Translations under genes and position numbers: made by a program | The notes under the pieces: model-generated | What the model saw: only the letters and a program-made list of their open reading frames with translations | Database searches by the model: none | Told to the model about the DNA's origin: nothing | Assembly: GCA_022041995.1 (NCBI GenBank) | Contig: CP074381.1 | Coordinates: 3,348,001-3,412,000 of the forward strand | Origin: Cupriavidus necator | Lineage (GTDB): Bacteria > Pseudomonadota > Gammaproteobacteria > Burkholderiales > Burkholderiaceae | DNA: 64,000 bases | Direction of reading: 5' to 3' | Shown here: in pieces, positions 38,681-48,654 of the stretch | How the letters are laid out: each line of letters opens with the position of its first letter | Position numbering within the stretch: the first letter of the stretch is position 1

Positions 38681-39745
38681 ATGGCTTATCAAGTAACCGT
38701 CATGCCCAGCGGCCACAAGTTTGAAGTGGCCGCGGACGAAACCATCCTCGGCGCGGCCCTGCGCCACAGCATCGGGCTGCCCTACGGCTGCAAGAACGGC
38801 GCCTGCGGCTCGTGCAAGGGCCGCGTGCTCGAAGGCACCATCGTGCAGGGCGACCACGCCCCGGCGGCACTGACCGCGCAGGAGAAGACCGAGGGCCGCG
38901 CCCTGTTCTGCTGCGCCAACGCCGCCTCGGACGTCACCATCGAATGCCGCGAAGTCCACGGCGCCGGTGACATCCCGATCAAGAAGGTGCCGTGCCGCGT
39001 GACCGCGATCGAGCGCCTGGCCGACGACGTGATCGCCATCAAGCTGCAGCTGCCGGCGACCGAGCGCATGCAGTACCTGGCCGGTCAGTACGTGGAATTC
39101 CTGCTGCGCGACGGCAAGCGCCGCAGCTATTCGATCGCCACGCCGCCGCATGAAGACGGCCCGATCGAGCTGCATATCCGCCACATGCCGGGCGGCGCCT
39201 TCACCGACTACGTGTTCGGCGCCAGGGAAGGCCAGCCAGCCATGAAGGAGCGCGACATCCTGCGCTTCGAGGGCCCGCTGGGCAGCTTCTTCCTGCGCGA
39301 GGAATCCGAGGCCCCGATGATCCTGCTGGCTTCGGGCACGGGCTTCGCGCCGATCAAGGCCATCGTCGAGCACGCCGCTTACACCGGCATCCAGCGCCCG
39401 ATGACGCTGTACTGGGGTGGCCGCCGCCCGAAGGACCTGTACATGCACGCGCTGTGCGAGCAGTGGGCGCGCGACCTGCCCAACTTCAAGTACGTGCCGG
39501 TCATTTCCGACGCGCTGCCTGAAGACAACTGGCAGGGCCGCACCGGCTTTGTCCACCAGGCCGTGATCGCCGACCATCCCGACCTGTCGGGCCACGAGGT
39601 CTATGCCTGCGGCGCCCCGGTGATGATCAATGCCGCGCGCGGCGACTTCACCCGCCAGTGCAAGCTGCACGACGACGCGTTCTTCGCCGACTCGTTCACC
39701 TCTGAGGCCGACATGCACCCGGCCGGCTCGGCCCCGGCGGCCTGA
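38681..39745 (+). CDS. [2Fe-2S] flavoprotein reductase, CDP-6-deoxy-delta-3,4-glucoseen reductase-like
   Basis: 354 residues from MAYQVTVMPSGHKFEV. The N-terminal plant-type ferredoxin domain has the cysteine motif YGCKNGACGSCKGRV plus FCCANA. The FAD/NAD(P)H reductase module follows: RRSYSIATPP (FAD), LLASGTGFAPIKAIVEH (NAD ribose/pyrophosphate) and EVYACGAPVMINAARG. Such proteins pass electrons from NAD(P)H to partner oxygenases or other acceptors; the AscD-like name is by homology only and no dideoxysugar genes are nearby. A common house gene in Burkholderiaceae next to the epimerase-like gene; the partner is unknown. Confidence 0.85.
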   Translation: MAYQVTVMPSGHKFEVAADETILGAALRHSIGLPYGCKNGACGSCKGRVLEGTIVQGDHAPAALTAQEKTEGRALFCCANAASDVTIECREVHGAGDIPIKKVPCRVTAIERLADDVIAIKLQLPATERMQYLAGQYVEFLLRDGKRRSYSIATPPHEDGPIELHIRHMPGGAFTDYVFGAREGQPAMKERDILRFEGPLGSFFLREESEAPMILLASGTGFAPIKAIVEHAAYTGIQRPMTLYWGGRRPKDLYMHALCEQWARDLPNFKYVPVISDALPEDNWQGRTGFVHQAVIADHPDLSGHEVYACGAPVMINAARGDFTRQCKLHDDAFFADSFTSEADMHPAGSAPAA

Positions 39746-39807
39746 GGCGCGAGCCGCCGTCAGCCGTTCCGTCAGCGCAACAATGCCCGGGCCTGCCAAA
39801 ATTCGTT

Positions 39808-39836
39808 TTGACACCCGGGCGCATGCGCCTTATATT
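39808..39836 (+). promoter_or_regulatory. Strong sigma-70 promoter of the argD leader
   Basis: TTGACA (39808-39813), a 17-base spacer and TATATT (39831-39836). This is the best -35/-10 match in the window. The predicted start is about 39843, upstream of a strong terminator and of argD. Confidence 0.75.
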
Positions 39837-39843
39837 TGCCCGC

Positions 39844-39912
39844 ATGCACATGACCTTCAACCGACGCCGCAGCTTCCGTACGTCGCTCCCCGCTGGGGTG
39901 CCGCGCGGCTGA
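39844..39912 (+). CDS. Possible 22-residue arginine-rich leader peptide
   Basis: ATG 39844 falls at the predicted transcription start, with a second in-frame ATG at 39850; the frame reads MHMTFNRRRSFRTSLPAGVP and then RG before a stop at 39910-39912. It contains three consecutive arginines and five in all, and ends 28 bases before a terminator stem that precedes argD. No Shine-Dalgarno sequence precedes the first ATG, so it would be leaderless or nearly so. It could equally be part of a structured small RNA. The claim rests on arrangement, not on homology. Confidence 0.35.
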   Translation: MHMTFNRRRSFRTSLPAGVPRG

Positions 39913-39940
39913 CCGTCGACTGCGTCTGTTCATGTCAACG

Positions 39941-39973
39941 AGCCACGGGCAACCCCCGTGGCTTTTTGTTTTT
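39941..39973 (+). terminator. Intrinsic terminator/attenuator before argD
   Basis: A 9-bp stem AGCCACGGG/CCCGTGGCT, loop CAACC, is followed by TTTTTGTTTTT. It lies about 100 bases downstream of the sigma-70 promoter and 57 bases upstream of argD, so it either attenuates argD or ends a ~130-nt small RNA. Confidence 0.8.
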
Positions 39974-40029
39974 GTCCCCGTTGTTACGCCCGTCCGTCCA
40001 TCGTTTAAAGCCGACCCCTGGAGTCCGCC

Positions 40030-41217
<1,188 letters not shown>

Positions 41218-41242
41218 GCCTGGTCTTCGCCAGACGGAAAAA

Positions 41243-41268
41243 AAGCCTCGCTCGCGCGAGGCTTTTTT
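41243..41268. terminator. Terminator after argD
   Basis: AGCCTCG/CGAGGCT stem with an A-run on the left and TTTTTT on the right, so it works on both strands. Confidence 0.85.
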
Positions 41269-41445
41269 CCATTGCGGTGCCGCAGAGGAGTGAGGGAGAG
41301 AGCCAGCGCCGCAGAACCCGCGCACGCCAGCCTGAGCAGGCGTTGCGCGGGGCCCCGCGGCAAGGCAGAAGGCCTTGCGCCTGCGTGCGCCTGCCCTCTG
41401 CCTCACCCCTCTCGCGGCGGGGCGGGAGAGGCGGCAGCGCGCGCC

Positions 41446-42162
41446 TTACTCGCCCAGGTAGGCGGCGCGCACCTTGGGATCGTCCAGCATCTGCTTGGCG
41501 TCCCCGCTCATGGTGATCAGGCCGGACTCCATCACGTAGCCGCGGTGCGCGGCCTGCAGCGCCAGGCGCGCGTTCTGCTCCACCAGCAGCACGGTCACGC
41601 CCTGCGCCGAGATGTCGCGCACGACCTCGAAGATCTTCTCGACCATGATTGGCGACAGCCCCATCGAGGGCTCGTCCAGCAGCAGCACCTTGGGCTGGCT
41701 CATCAGCGCGCGCGCCATTGCCAGCATCTGCTGCTCGCCGCCGGACATGGTGCCCGCCAGCTGGTTGGCACGCTCCTTCAGGCGCGGGAAGATGCCGAAC
41801 ATGCGCTCGACGTCGGCCTTGATGCCGGCCTCATCGTTGCGCGTGTAGGCGCCCATCTGCAGGTTCTCGGTGATGGTCATGCGCGCGAACACGCCGCGGC
41901 CTTCCGGCACCATCGCCAGGCCCTGCTTGAGCAGCGCGTAGCTGGGCACGCCCTTGATGGACTTGCCCATGTATTCCACGTCGCCGCTGGCCCAGCCCTG
42001 CAGGCCGGTGATGGCCTTCATGGTGGTGGTCTTGCCGGCGCCGTTGGCGCCGATCAGCGTCACCAGCTCGCCGTCCTGGATGTCCAGGTCGATGCCCTTG
42101 ACCGCCTGGATGCCGCCGTATGCGACCTTGAGGCCGGAGATCTTCAGTACTGTCTGTGTCAT
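41446..42162 (-). CDS. livF: LivF, branched-chain amino acid ABC transporter ATPase
   Basis: 238 residues from MTQTVLKISGL (ATG 42162, preceded by GGGAGGA). Walker A LIGANGAGKTTTMKAITGL, signature MSGGEQQMLAMARALM, Walker B VLLLDEPSMGLSP. The short form with MVPEGRGVFARMTITENL is diagnostic of LivF. One of two ATPases energising the LivHM permease. Last gene of the livHMGF unit; 17 bases separate it from livG. Confidence 0.93.
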   Translation of the reverse strand: MTQTVLKISGLKVAYGGIQAVKGIDLDIQDGELVTLIGANGAGKTTTMKAITGLQGWASGDVEYMGKSIKGVPSYALLKQGLAMVPEGRGVFARMTITENLQMGAYTRNDEAGIKADVERMFGIFPRLKERANQLAGTMSGGEQQMLAMARALMSQPKVLLLDEPSMGLSPIMVEKIFEVVRDISAQGVTVLLVEQNARLALQAAHRGYVMESGLITMSGDAKQMLDDPKVRAAYLGE

Positions 42163-42179
42163 TGCTTGTCCTCCCGCCA

Positions 42180-42956
42180 TCAGTGCGCCGAAGTGCCGAG
42201 GTAGGCCTCGATCACCGCGGGGTTGTTCTGCACCTCGTGCGGCAGGCCCTGGGCAATCACCTTGCCGTAGTCCAGCACCGTCAGGCGGCTGCACAGCCCC
42301 ATCACCAGCTTCACATCGTGCTCGATCAGCAGGATGGTCCTGCCGTCGTTCTTGATTTTATCGAGCAGCCCGCGCAGCTCGACCTTCTCGGTCGCGTTCA
42401 TGCCCGCGGCCGGTTCGTCAAGCGCCAGCAGCTTGGGCTCGGTCGCCAGCGCCCGCGCGATCTCGAGCCGGCGCTGGTGGCCGTACGAGAGGTTGCGCGC
42501 GGTGAAGTTGGCGTACTTGCCGATGCCGACATAGTCGAGCAGGTCATGCGCCATGTCCTCGACGCCCTCTTCCTCGCGGCGTATCGAAGGGGGGCGGAAG
42601 ATCGCGCCGAACAGGCCGGCCTTGGTACGCGCGTGGCGCCCGACCATGACGTTCTCGAGCGCGGTCATCTCGCCAAACAGGCGGATGTTCTGGAACGTGC
42701 GCGCGATGCCGGCCTTCGCCACTTCGTGCACGGCGGTCGGCTGGTAGGCCTTGCCGCCCAGCACGAACTCGCCCGAATCCGGCGTGTACAGCCCGGTGAT
42801 CACGTTGAAGAAAGTGGTCTTGCCGGCGCCGTTGGGGCCGATCAGGCCATAGATCTCGCCCGGCTTGATCTGCAGGCCCACCTCGGACAGCGCTTGCAGG
42901 CCGCCGAAACGCTTGTTCACCCCCTGTACCGACAGGAGGAAATCGTTGTTGCTCAT
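42180..42956 (-). CDS. livG: LivG, branched-chain amino acid ABC transporter ATPase
   Basis: 258 residues from MSNNDFLLSVQGVNKRFGGL. Walker A LIGPNGAGKTTFFNVITGL, signature LSYGHQRRLEIARALA, Walker B LLALDEPAAGMN, and the LivG-specific IARTFQNIRLFGEMTALENV block. It pairs with LivF; both act at the cytoplasmic face of LivHM. The ATG at 42956 is preceded by GGAGGA; the longer open frame upstream is overlap with livM sequence. Confidence 0.93.
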   Translation of the reverse strand: MSNNDFLLSVQGVNKRFGGLQALSEVGLQIKPGEIYGLIGPNGAGKTTFFNVITGLYTPDSGEFVLGGKAYQPTAVHEVAKAGIARTFQNIRLFGEMTALENVMVGRHARTKAGLFGAIFRPPSIRREEEGVEDMAHDLLDYVGIGKYANFTARNLSYGHQRRLEIARALATEPKLLALDEPAAGMNATEKVELRGLLDKIKNDGRTILLIEHDVKLVMGLCSRLTVLDYGKVIAQGLPHEVQNNPAVIEAYLGTSAH

Positions 42957-42969
42957 ATTGTCCTCCTGG

Positions 42970-44127
42970 TCAGAAACGGCCCACGCTGCCCGCACGGCGC
43001 ACCACCGGGCGGTCTTCCTTGCGCGGCGATGGCCAGATGCCGGCCGGGCGATACAGCATGACGCCAACCAGGGCCAGGCCGAACAGCAGCTGGCGCAGCA
43101 CTTCGGCATCGACGATCACGTGGCCGAACAGGCCGGTCTGCATCGGCTCGGCGACCACGCGCAGCAGCTCCTGGAAGCCCACCAGCAGAATGCCGCCCAG
43201 GATCACGCCCGGGATATGGCCCATGCCGCCGAGCACCACGATGGCCAGCACATAGATCGATTCCCACAGCGTGAACGATTCCGGCGACACGAAGCCCTGG
43301 AAGGCGCCGAACGTCGCGCCCGAGGCCCCGCCGAACGACGCGCCCATGGCAAAGGCCAGCAGCTTGATGTTGCGGGTGTTGATGCCCATCGCCTTGGCGG
43401 CGATCTCGTCTTCGCGGATGGCCACGAAAGCGCGCCCGATGCGCGAGTTCTGCAGCCGCAGGCTCACGAACACGATCACGATGACCAGGAACACCAGCAG
43501 GTAGTAGTACATGAACACCGGCGAGAACTTCAGCCCGAGGATCTCGTGCGTCTTCGAGAAGTCGAAGCCGAAGATATGGACCGGGTCCACCGCGGTGATG
43601 CCCTTGGGCCCGTTGGTGATGTTGAGCGGGCGATCCAGGTTGTTCATGAAGATGCGGACGATTTCGCCGAAGCCCAGCGTCACGATGGCGAGGTAGTCAC
43701 CGCGCAGCTTCAGCGTCGGCGCGCCCAGCAGCACGCCGAACGTGGCCGCCACCAGGATCGCGATTGGCAGCACGAACCACATCGACAGGTGCAGGCCGTT
43801 GGGCAGCAGCTGGTGGATCCACTCGAACTGGTTCGCCAGGTGGGGCGAGCCCAGCAGCGCCATCAGGTAGGCGCCCACCGCGTAGAACGCGATATAGCCC
43901 AGGTCAAGCAGGCCGGCAAAGCCCACCACGATGTTCAGGCCCAGCGCCAGCATGATGTACAGCAGCGCGAAGTCCAGCACGCGGACCCAGTAGTTGCCGC
44001 CCAGGGTCTGGACGAAGAACGGTGCGCACAGGGCGATCACCAGGAAGCCAAGCAGTGCGGCCAGGGTCTTGGCCGGCACCTTGGTGGGCGCCGCAACGGC
44101 TGCCGTGGATGGAATCGGAGTATTCAT
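42970..44127 (-). CDS. livM: LivM, branched-chain amino acid ABC transporter permease
   Basis: 385 residues with about ten hydrophobic segments. Typical LivM blocks: LLYIMLALGLNIVVGFAGLL, TLKLRGDYLAIVTLGFGEIV and YVLAIVVLGGMGHIPGVILG near the C-terminus. The N-terminus carries an Ala/Pro-rich cytoplasmic segment longer than in E. coli. It forms the membrane channel with LivH; livH is 13 bases upstream and livG 13 bases downstream on the minus strand. Confidence 0.92.
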   Translation of the reverse strand: MNTPIPSTAAVAAPTKVPAKTLAALLGFLVIALCAPFFVQTLGGNYWVRVLDFALLYIMLALGLNIVVGFAGLLDLGYIAFYAVGAYLMALLGSPHLANQFEWIHQLLPNGLHLSMWFVLPIAILVAATFGVLLGAPTLKLRGDYLAIVTLGFGEIVRIFMNNLDRPLNITNGPKGITAVDPVHIFGFDFSKTHEILGLKFSPVFMYYYLLVFLVIVIVFVSLRLQNSRIGRAFVAIREDEIAAKAMGINTRNIKLLAFAMGASFGGASGATFGAFQGFVSPESFTLWESIYVLAIVVLGGMGHIPGVILGGILLVGFQELLRVVAEPMQTGLFGHVIVDAEVLRQLLFGLALVGVMLYRPAGIWPSPRKEDRPVVRRAGSVGRF

Positions 44128-44140
44128 GGATTCGCTCTCC

Positions 44141-45076
44141 TCAGGCGCGGTCCGCCACGCGTTCGCCCATGATGCCGGACGGACGGAAGACGAGCACGGT
44201 GATCAGCACGATAAAGGCAAAGACGTCCTGGTAGTTCGAACCGAAGATGCCGTTGGTCAGGTCGCCGATATAGCCGGCGCCGAGCGCTTCGATCAGGCCC
44301 AGCAGCATGCCGCCGACCATGGCGCCCGCCAGGTTGCCGATGCCGCCCAGCACTGCCGCGGTAAACGCTTTCAGGCCGGGGATGAAGCCCATGTAAAAGT
44401 GGGCATTGCCGTAGTTGGTGGCCATCATCACGCCGGCCAGGGCGGCCAGCGTGGCGCCGATCATGAAGGTGGCGGAAATGACGAAATTGGGGTTCACGCC
44501 CATCAGGCCGGCCACTTTCTGGTTCTCGGCGGTGGCGCGCATGGCGCGGCCGAGCTTGGTGCGGTTGACCAGGGCCAGCAGGCCGGACATGACCATCACG
44601 GCCATGCCGATGATGACCATTTCCTTGCCGGTGATGGTGGCGCCGGTCGAGCCGATGTCGATCGGCTCCGAGGGCAGCAGCTGCGGGAAGGTCAGCGGGT
44701 TGCGCGACCAGATCAGCATGCCCATCGTCTGGAGGATGATGGAGACGCCGATGGCCGTAATCAGCGGGGCCAGCCGTGGCGCATTGCGCAAGGGCCGGTA
44801 GGCCACGCGTTCAATGGTGTAGGCCAGTACTGCGCAGACTGGCATTGCGATCAGCGTGGCAATCACCAGCGTCAGCCATTCGGGCAAGCCGGGGGCAAAC
44901 TTCTGAAGTCCAAGAATCGCTGACAGGGCGGTCAGCGCGCCGATCATCAGGACATCGCCGTGGGCGAAGTTGATGATCCCCAGAATGCCGTAGACCATGG
45001 TGTAGCCCAGTGCGATCAGCGCATAGATGCTGCCGAGCACCAGACCGTTCACGATCTGCTGGATAAAGATATCCAT
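44141..45076 (-). CDS. livH: LivH, branched-chain amino acid ABC transporter permease
   Basis: 311 residues from MDIFIQQIVNGLVLGSIYAL (ATG 45076, preceded by AGGAG). Eight or so membrane helices, with family blocks ALGYTMVYGILGIINFAHGD, RATAENQKVAGLMGVNPN and FTAAVLGGIGNLAGAMVGG. First gene of the livHMGF group. It is separated from livK by about 210 bases that contain a hairpin followed by a T-run, so the permease genes are probably expressed at a lower level than the binding protein. Confidence 0.92.
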   Translation of the reverse strand: MDIFIQQIVNGLVLGSIYALIALGYTMVYGILGIINFAHGDVLMIGALTALSAILGLQKFAPGLPEWLTLVIATLIAMPVCAVLAYTIERVAYRPLRNAPRLAPLITAIGVSIILQTMGMLIWSRNPLTFPQLLPSEPIDIGSTGATITGKEMVIIGMAVMVMSGLLALVNRTKLGRAMRATAENQKVAGLMGVNPNFVISATFMIGATLAALAGVMMATNYGNAHFYMGFIPGLKAFTAAVLGGIGNLAGAMVGGMLLGLIEALGAGYIGDLTNGIFGSNYQDVFAFIVLITVLVFRPSGIMGERVADRA

Positions 45077-45228
45077 GAAAACTCCTGCTTCAGTCCCGGA
45101 CCTTGCGGCATGGTGTGGATGCCGGGGGGACCATGGTGTGAAATGGGTAACGTTGCTTTGGTTGCTTTGCTGGTAAGCGGCCTGCCATGCTCCATCCATG
45201 GTAAGGATGCTTCTACATTAGGCGAGGC

Positions 45229-45266
45229 TAAAAAGAACGGCACCGCAAAATACTCACGGTGCCGTT
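45229..45266 (-). terminator. Partial terminator between livK and livH
   Basis: On the minus strand a 10-bp stem AACGGCACCG/CGGTGCCGTT, with an 11-base loop, is followed by CTTTTT. It lies 22 bases after the livK stop and can reduce read-through into livHMGF. Confidence 0.65.
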
Positions 45267-45288
45267 CGGATGGGCCGGTAAGCCCTGA

Positions 45289-46491
45289 TTACATCTTCAC
45301 GACGTCGAGGACGGACTTCTTCTTGTCCTTGTACTCGTACAGCGTGATGGTGCCTTCCTTCATGTCGCCCTTCTCGTCGAAGGCGATATTGCCGATCACG
45401 CCCTTGTAGTTGGTCTTGGGCATTTCGGCCAGGATGGCAGCCGGTTCGGTCGAACCGGCACGCTTCATGGCGTCGACGACGACCATCACGGCGTCATACG
45501 TGAACGGTGCATAGATCTGCACCGGGGCGTTGAAGCGAGCCTGGTAGCGCTTGTTGAACTCGGCACCGGTCTCCATCTTCGACAGGGCCAGGCCTGCCTC
45601 CGAGCAGATGATGTTCGACACGGCATCGCCGGCCAGTTCAGCCACCTTGTCGGTACAGACGCCGTCGCCGCCGACGATCTTGGCGCCGATGCCAAGTTCC
45701 TTGGCCTGCTTGGCGAACGGGCCGCCGGTGGCGTCCATGCCGCCGTACATGATGACGTCAGGCTTCTTGCCCTTGATCTTGGTCAGAATGGCCTTGAAGT
45801 CGGTGGCCTTGTCGTTGGTGGCTTCATGCGCCACCACGTTCACGCCAGACGCCTTCGCAGTCTTCTCGAACTCGTCTGCCAGGCCCTTGCCGTAGGCAGT
45901 GGCGTCGTCGACGATCGCCACGGTCTTGGCGTGCAGGGTCTTGACGGCATAGTTGGCCAGGGCCGGGCCTTGCTGGGCGTCGGTGGCAACCACGCGGTAG
46001 GTGGTCTTGAAGCCCTGCTTGGTGTAGTCCGGGTTGGTCGACGACGGCGAGATCTGCACGATGCCGGCATCGCTGTAGATCTTGGAAGCCGGGATCGACA
46101 CGCCCGAGTTCAGGTGGCCAACCACGGCCACGACCTTGGCGTCGACCAGCTTCTGCGCCACGGAGGTGCCGGTCTTGGGATCGCCCGCATCGTCTTCGCC
46201 GACCAGTTCCAGCTTGACCTTCTTGCCACCGATCTCCAGGCCGGTCTTGTTGACTTCTTCCACGGCCAGGCGGGCGCCGTTTTCGTTGTCCTTGCCAAGG
46301 TGCGCGATGCCGCCGGTCAGCGGGGCCGCGTGGCCGATCTTGACGACGACTTCACCGCCGCCCGCTGCAGGAGCGGCTGCCGCCGGCGCCGAAGACGGCG
46401 CAGCAGCCGGCTTCTCTTCCTTCTTGCCGCAAGCTGCTACGAGCGCCACCGCGGCCGCGATCGGCAGAATCTTGGCAAACGTGATTTGCAT
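45289..46491 (-). CDS. livK: LivK-type branched-chain amino acid binding lipoprotein
   Basis: 400 residues. The N-terminus MQITFAKILPIAAAVALVAAC contains a lipobox (LVAAC), so it is a lipid-anchored binding protein; an Ala/Pro linker follows. The type I fold is clear: IGHAAPLTGGIAHLGKDNEN, VVAVVGHLNSGVSIPASKIY, QISPSSTNPDYTKQGF and VIMYGGMDATGGPFAKQAK. ATG 46491 is preceded by AGGAGA. It feeds amino acids to LivHMGF; ligand specificity among Leu/Ile/Val and relatives is not decidable here. It has its own sigma-70-like promoter upstream. Confidence 0.9.
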   Translation of the reverse strand: MQITFAKILPIAAAVALVAACGKKEEKPAAAPSSAPAAAAPAAGGGEVVVKIGHAAPLTGGIAHLGKDNENGARLAVEEVNKTGLEIGGKKVKLELVGEDDAGDPKTGTSVAQKLVDAKVVAVVGHLNSGVSIPASKIYSDAGIVQISPSSTNPDYTKQGFKTTYRVVATDAQQGPALANYAVKTLHAKTVAIVDDATAYGKGLADEFEKTAKASGVNVVAHEATNDKATDFKAILTKIKGKKPDVIMYGGMDATGGPFAKQAKELGIGAKIVGGDGVCTDKVAELAGDAVSNIICSEAGLALSKMETGAEFNKRYQARFNAPVQIYAPFTYDAVMVVVDAMKRAGSTEPAAILAEMPKTNYKGVIGNIAFDEKGDMKEGTITLYEYKDKKKSVLDVVKM

Positions 46492-46587
46492 GAGTGATCT
46501 CCTAGGATTCACGAAAACAGGGATTTTCAACGCCTCCCGGACGTTTCCCTGGACCGCCTTTGTTTAATTTCAATTTGAAACGCGCGC

Positions 46588-46615
46588 ATTGTATCCCCTT
46601 TCTTAGTCGATGCAA
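46588..46615 (-). promoter_or_regulatory. Sigma-70-like promoter of livK
   Basis: On the minus strand TTGCAT, a 16-base spacer and TACAAT, about 95-125 bases upstream of the livK start. Confidence 0.55.
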
Positions 46616-46982
46616 TACGCGACGCAACATCCTTAACCATTTACCGGTCAAATGAGCTAGGGAATTTCCCCAATGCACAGATTGCGGCAATTCCCGCTCA
46701 CATGACGCGGTCGCCTCACCTACTTACAAGAATCATGCCTGCGCCGCCCGATGAGGCGAATAAGCATCGCCAGCGCCCCTATAATGCGCCTTTATTAATT
46801 AGGTGTTTCATTTAAATTCAGTTGCACCAATCTCTAATGTGCAGAATGTAGCGCCGCACCATAATAGGGAAAACCCCAGACCCGGGGATTACCCTGATTT
46901 GTCTGGTCAAGAGGACAGCCATGTATTACCCGCACCATCGCCGTGCATTATTCGCGCCGGCCGGCCGCAAATCGGGCGCACC

Positions 46983-47015
46983 AAAGACAAAGGGCGCCGT
47001 ATCAAGCGGCGCCCT
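46983..47015 (-). terminator. Terminator after ispH
   Basis: An 8-bp stem AGGGCGCC/GGCGCCCT (46991-47015) with a moderately T-rich tail on the minus strand, about 40 bases beyond the ispH stop. Confidence 0.6.
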
Positions 47016-47056
47016 CATACAAGGCAAGGCTGGCAGGCGGGCGCGGCCCGCGCAGG

Positions 47057-48022
47057 TCAGGCGGCAGCGCTGGCCGGCAGCAGCCCGCGCGGCAGCGGGA
47101 AGGCCATGTTCTCTTCGATGCCGTCAAGCGGGCGCACCTGGCGCGCGCCAAGCTCACGCAGACGATCGACGATAGACTGGGCCAGCGCCTCGGGTGCCGA
47201 AGCGCCGGCGGTCAGGCCGATGCGGCGCTTGCCGGCGATCCATTCGGGACGCACCTGCTCGGGGGCGTCCACCATAAAGGCCGGCACACCCAGGCGCTCG
47301 GCCAGTTCGCGCAGGCGGTTGGAATTGGAGCTGTTGGGGCTGCCCACCACGATCACCACCTCCACCTGCGGCGCCATGAACTTCACCGCGTCCTGGCGGT
47401 TCTGCGTGGCATAGCAGATGTCCTGCTTCTTGGGCTCGCGGATCTGCGCGAAGCGCGCCTTGAGCGCGGCTACGATCTCGCGGGTCTCATCCACCGACAA
47501 CGTGGTCTGGGTCACGTAGGCCAGCCGCGACGGGTCGGCAACCTGCAGCGTGGCGACGTCGGCCACCGACTCCACCAGCAGCATGCCGCCGCTGGCCTGG
47601 CCCATGGTGCCCTCCACTTCCGGATGGCCGCGATGCCCGATCATCACGATCTCGCAGCCCTCGGCGCGCATCTTGCCCACCTCGACATGCACCTTGGTCA
47701 CCAGCGGGCAGGTGGCATCGAACACGTGCAGCCCGCGCGCGGCAGCGTCAGCGCGCACTTCGCGCGACACGCCGTGGGCGCTGAAGATAACGGTGGCGCC
47801 CGCGGGCACCTCGTCAAGCTCGCGCACGAACACCGCGCCCTTGCGGCGCAGGTCGGCCACCACATAGGCGTTGTGGACGATCTCGTGGCGCACGTAGATG
47901 GGCGCGCCGAAGCGCTCGAGCGCACGCTCGACGATCTCGATGGCACGGTCCACGCCGGCACAGAAGCCGCGCGGCTGCGCCATCAGGATTTCTGCGTTGG
48001 GTGCGGGGGTCAGGTCAGGCAT
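47057..48022 (-). CDS. ispH: 4-hydroxy-3-methylbut-2-enyl diphosphate reductase (IspH)
   Basis: 321 residues. Last enzyme of the MEP isoprenoid pathway, an iron-sulfur reductase giving IPP and DMAPP. The three cluster-ligand cysteines are in [22 protein letters not shown] and [10 protein letters not shown]. The substrate motifs [24 protein letters not shown] (IMIGHRG region) and [12 protein letters not shown] are also present. It is followed by a terminator; the FKBP gene lies upstream, with a 39-base gap, in the frequent fkpB-ispH arrangement. Confidence 0.95.
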   Translation of the reverse strand: MPDLTPAPNAEILMAQPRGFCAGVDRAIEIVERALERFGAPIYVRHEIVHNAYVVADLRRKGAVFVRELDEVPAGATVIFSAHGVSREVRADAAARGLHVFDATCPLVTKVHVEVGKMRAEGCEIVMIGHRGHPEVEGTMGQASGGMLLVESVADVATLQVADPSRLAYVTQTTLSVDETREIVAALKARFAQIREPKKQDICYATQNRQDAVKFMAPQVEVVIVVGSPNSSNSNRLRELAERLGVPAFMVDAPEQVRPEWIAGKRRIGLTAGASAPEALAQSIVDRLRELGARQVRPLDGIEENMAFPLPRGLLPASAAA

Positions 48023-48061
48023 GCTGCGGTATCAGGATGGTTCGGCACACGGGCGGCGCGC

Positions 48062-48550
48062 TCAGAGAATGCCGATCAGCTGCACGTCGAACAGGATGGT
48101 CTGCCCGGCCAGCGGATGGTTGAAGTCAAAGAGTGCGGCGGTCTCGCCGATCTCCTTGAGCACACCCGCGTACTTGCCGCCGCCGGGCGCGTTGAACTCC
48201 ACCAGGTCGCCCGCGCTGTAGTCCTCTTCGAACGAACTGTTCTCGCGCAGCGTGGCCAGCGATACCCACTGTAGCAGCTCGGGGTTGCGCGGGCCAAAGG
48301 CCTGCTCCGGCGCCAGCCGGTAGGTCATGCGCTCGCCTTCGGGCATGCCAAGCAGCGCCTGCTCCAGCGTCGGCGCGAACTGGCCCTGGCCGAGCAGCAG
48401 CGTGGCGGGCTTCTCCTCGAACGTGCTGACAACCTCGGTGCCGTTCTCGAGCGCGATGCTGTAGTGCAGGGTCAGGAAGGAGTCGGCCTGGACAGTCTTG
48501 CGGCCAGCCGTGCCGCCGTCGGCTTCCGACGCGAAAGTTTGCAAATTCAT
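48062..48550 (-). CDS. fkpB: FKBP-type peptidyl-prolyl isomerase (FkpB/SlpA)
   Basis: 162 residues. A cytoplasmic FKBP-type prolyl isomerase with an inserted chaperone flap, SlpA/SlyD-like: SFLTLHYSIALENGTEVVST at the start, FAPTLEQALLGMPEGERMTY, then ALFDFNHPLAGQTILFDVQL at the end. There is no SlyD-type His-rich tail. It sits directly upstream of ispH on the minus strand, as in many proteobacteria, and probably shares its transcript. Confidence 0.9.
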   Translation of the reverse strand: MNLQTFASEADGGTAGRKTVQADSFLTLHYSIALENGTEVVSTFEEKPATLLLGQGQFAPTLEQALLGMPEGERMTYRLAPEQAFGPRNPELLQWVSLATLRENSSFEEDYSAGDLVEFNAPGGGKYAGVLKEIGETAALFDFNHPLAGQTILFDVQLIGIL

Positions 48551-48654
48551 GGGTGATCAACCGGGGAACAACCCGTATTGTATTCGACTGGCCCCTCGCC
48601 CGCCGCGCCGGGCTCGCAGCACCTTGATCACGGCGTGACTACCCTGGAGTGCTC

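Larger units (their letters stand above)
46492..47056. other. AT-rich intergenic region between livK and ispH
   Basis: 565 bases. It contains the livK promoter (minus strand), a plus-strand TATAAT at 46780-46785 with no clear -35, an 84-codon plus-strand ORF from 46921 (MYYPHHRRALFAPAG) with a weak GAGGA site, and the ispH terminator. I do not support the small ORF as a gene because it runs through the ispH terminator into the ispH antisense strand. Confidence 0.5.

Noticed and set aside
46921..47175. 84-codon plus-strand ORF near ispH
   Set aside because: Runs through the ispH terminator and into the ispH antisense strand; not supported as a protein gene.
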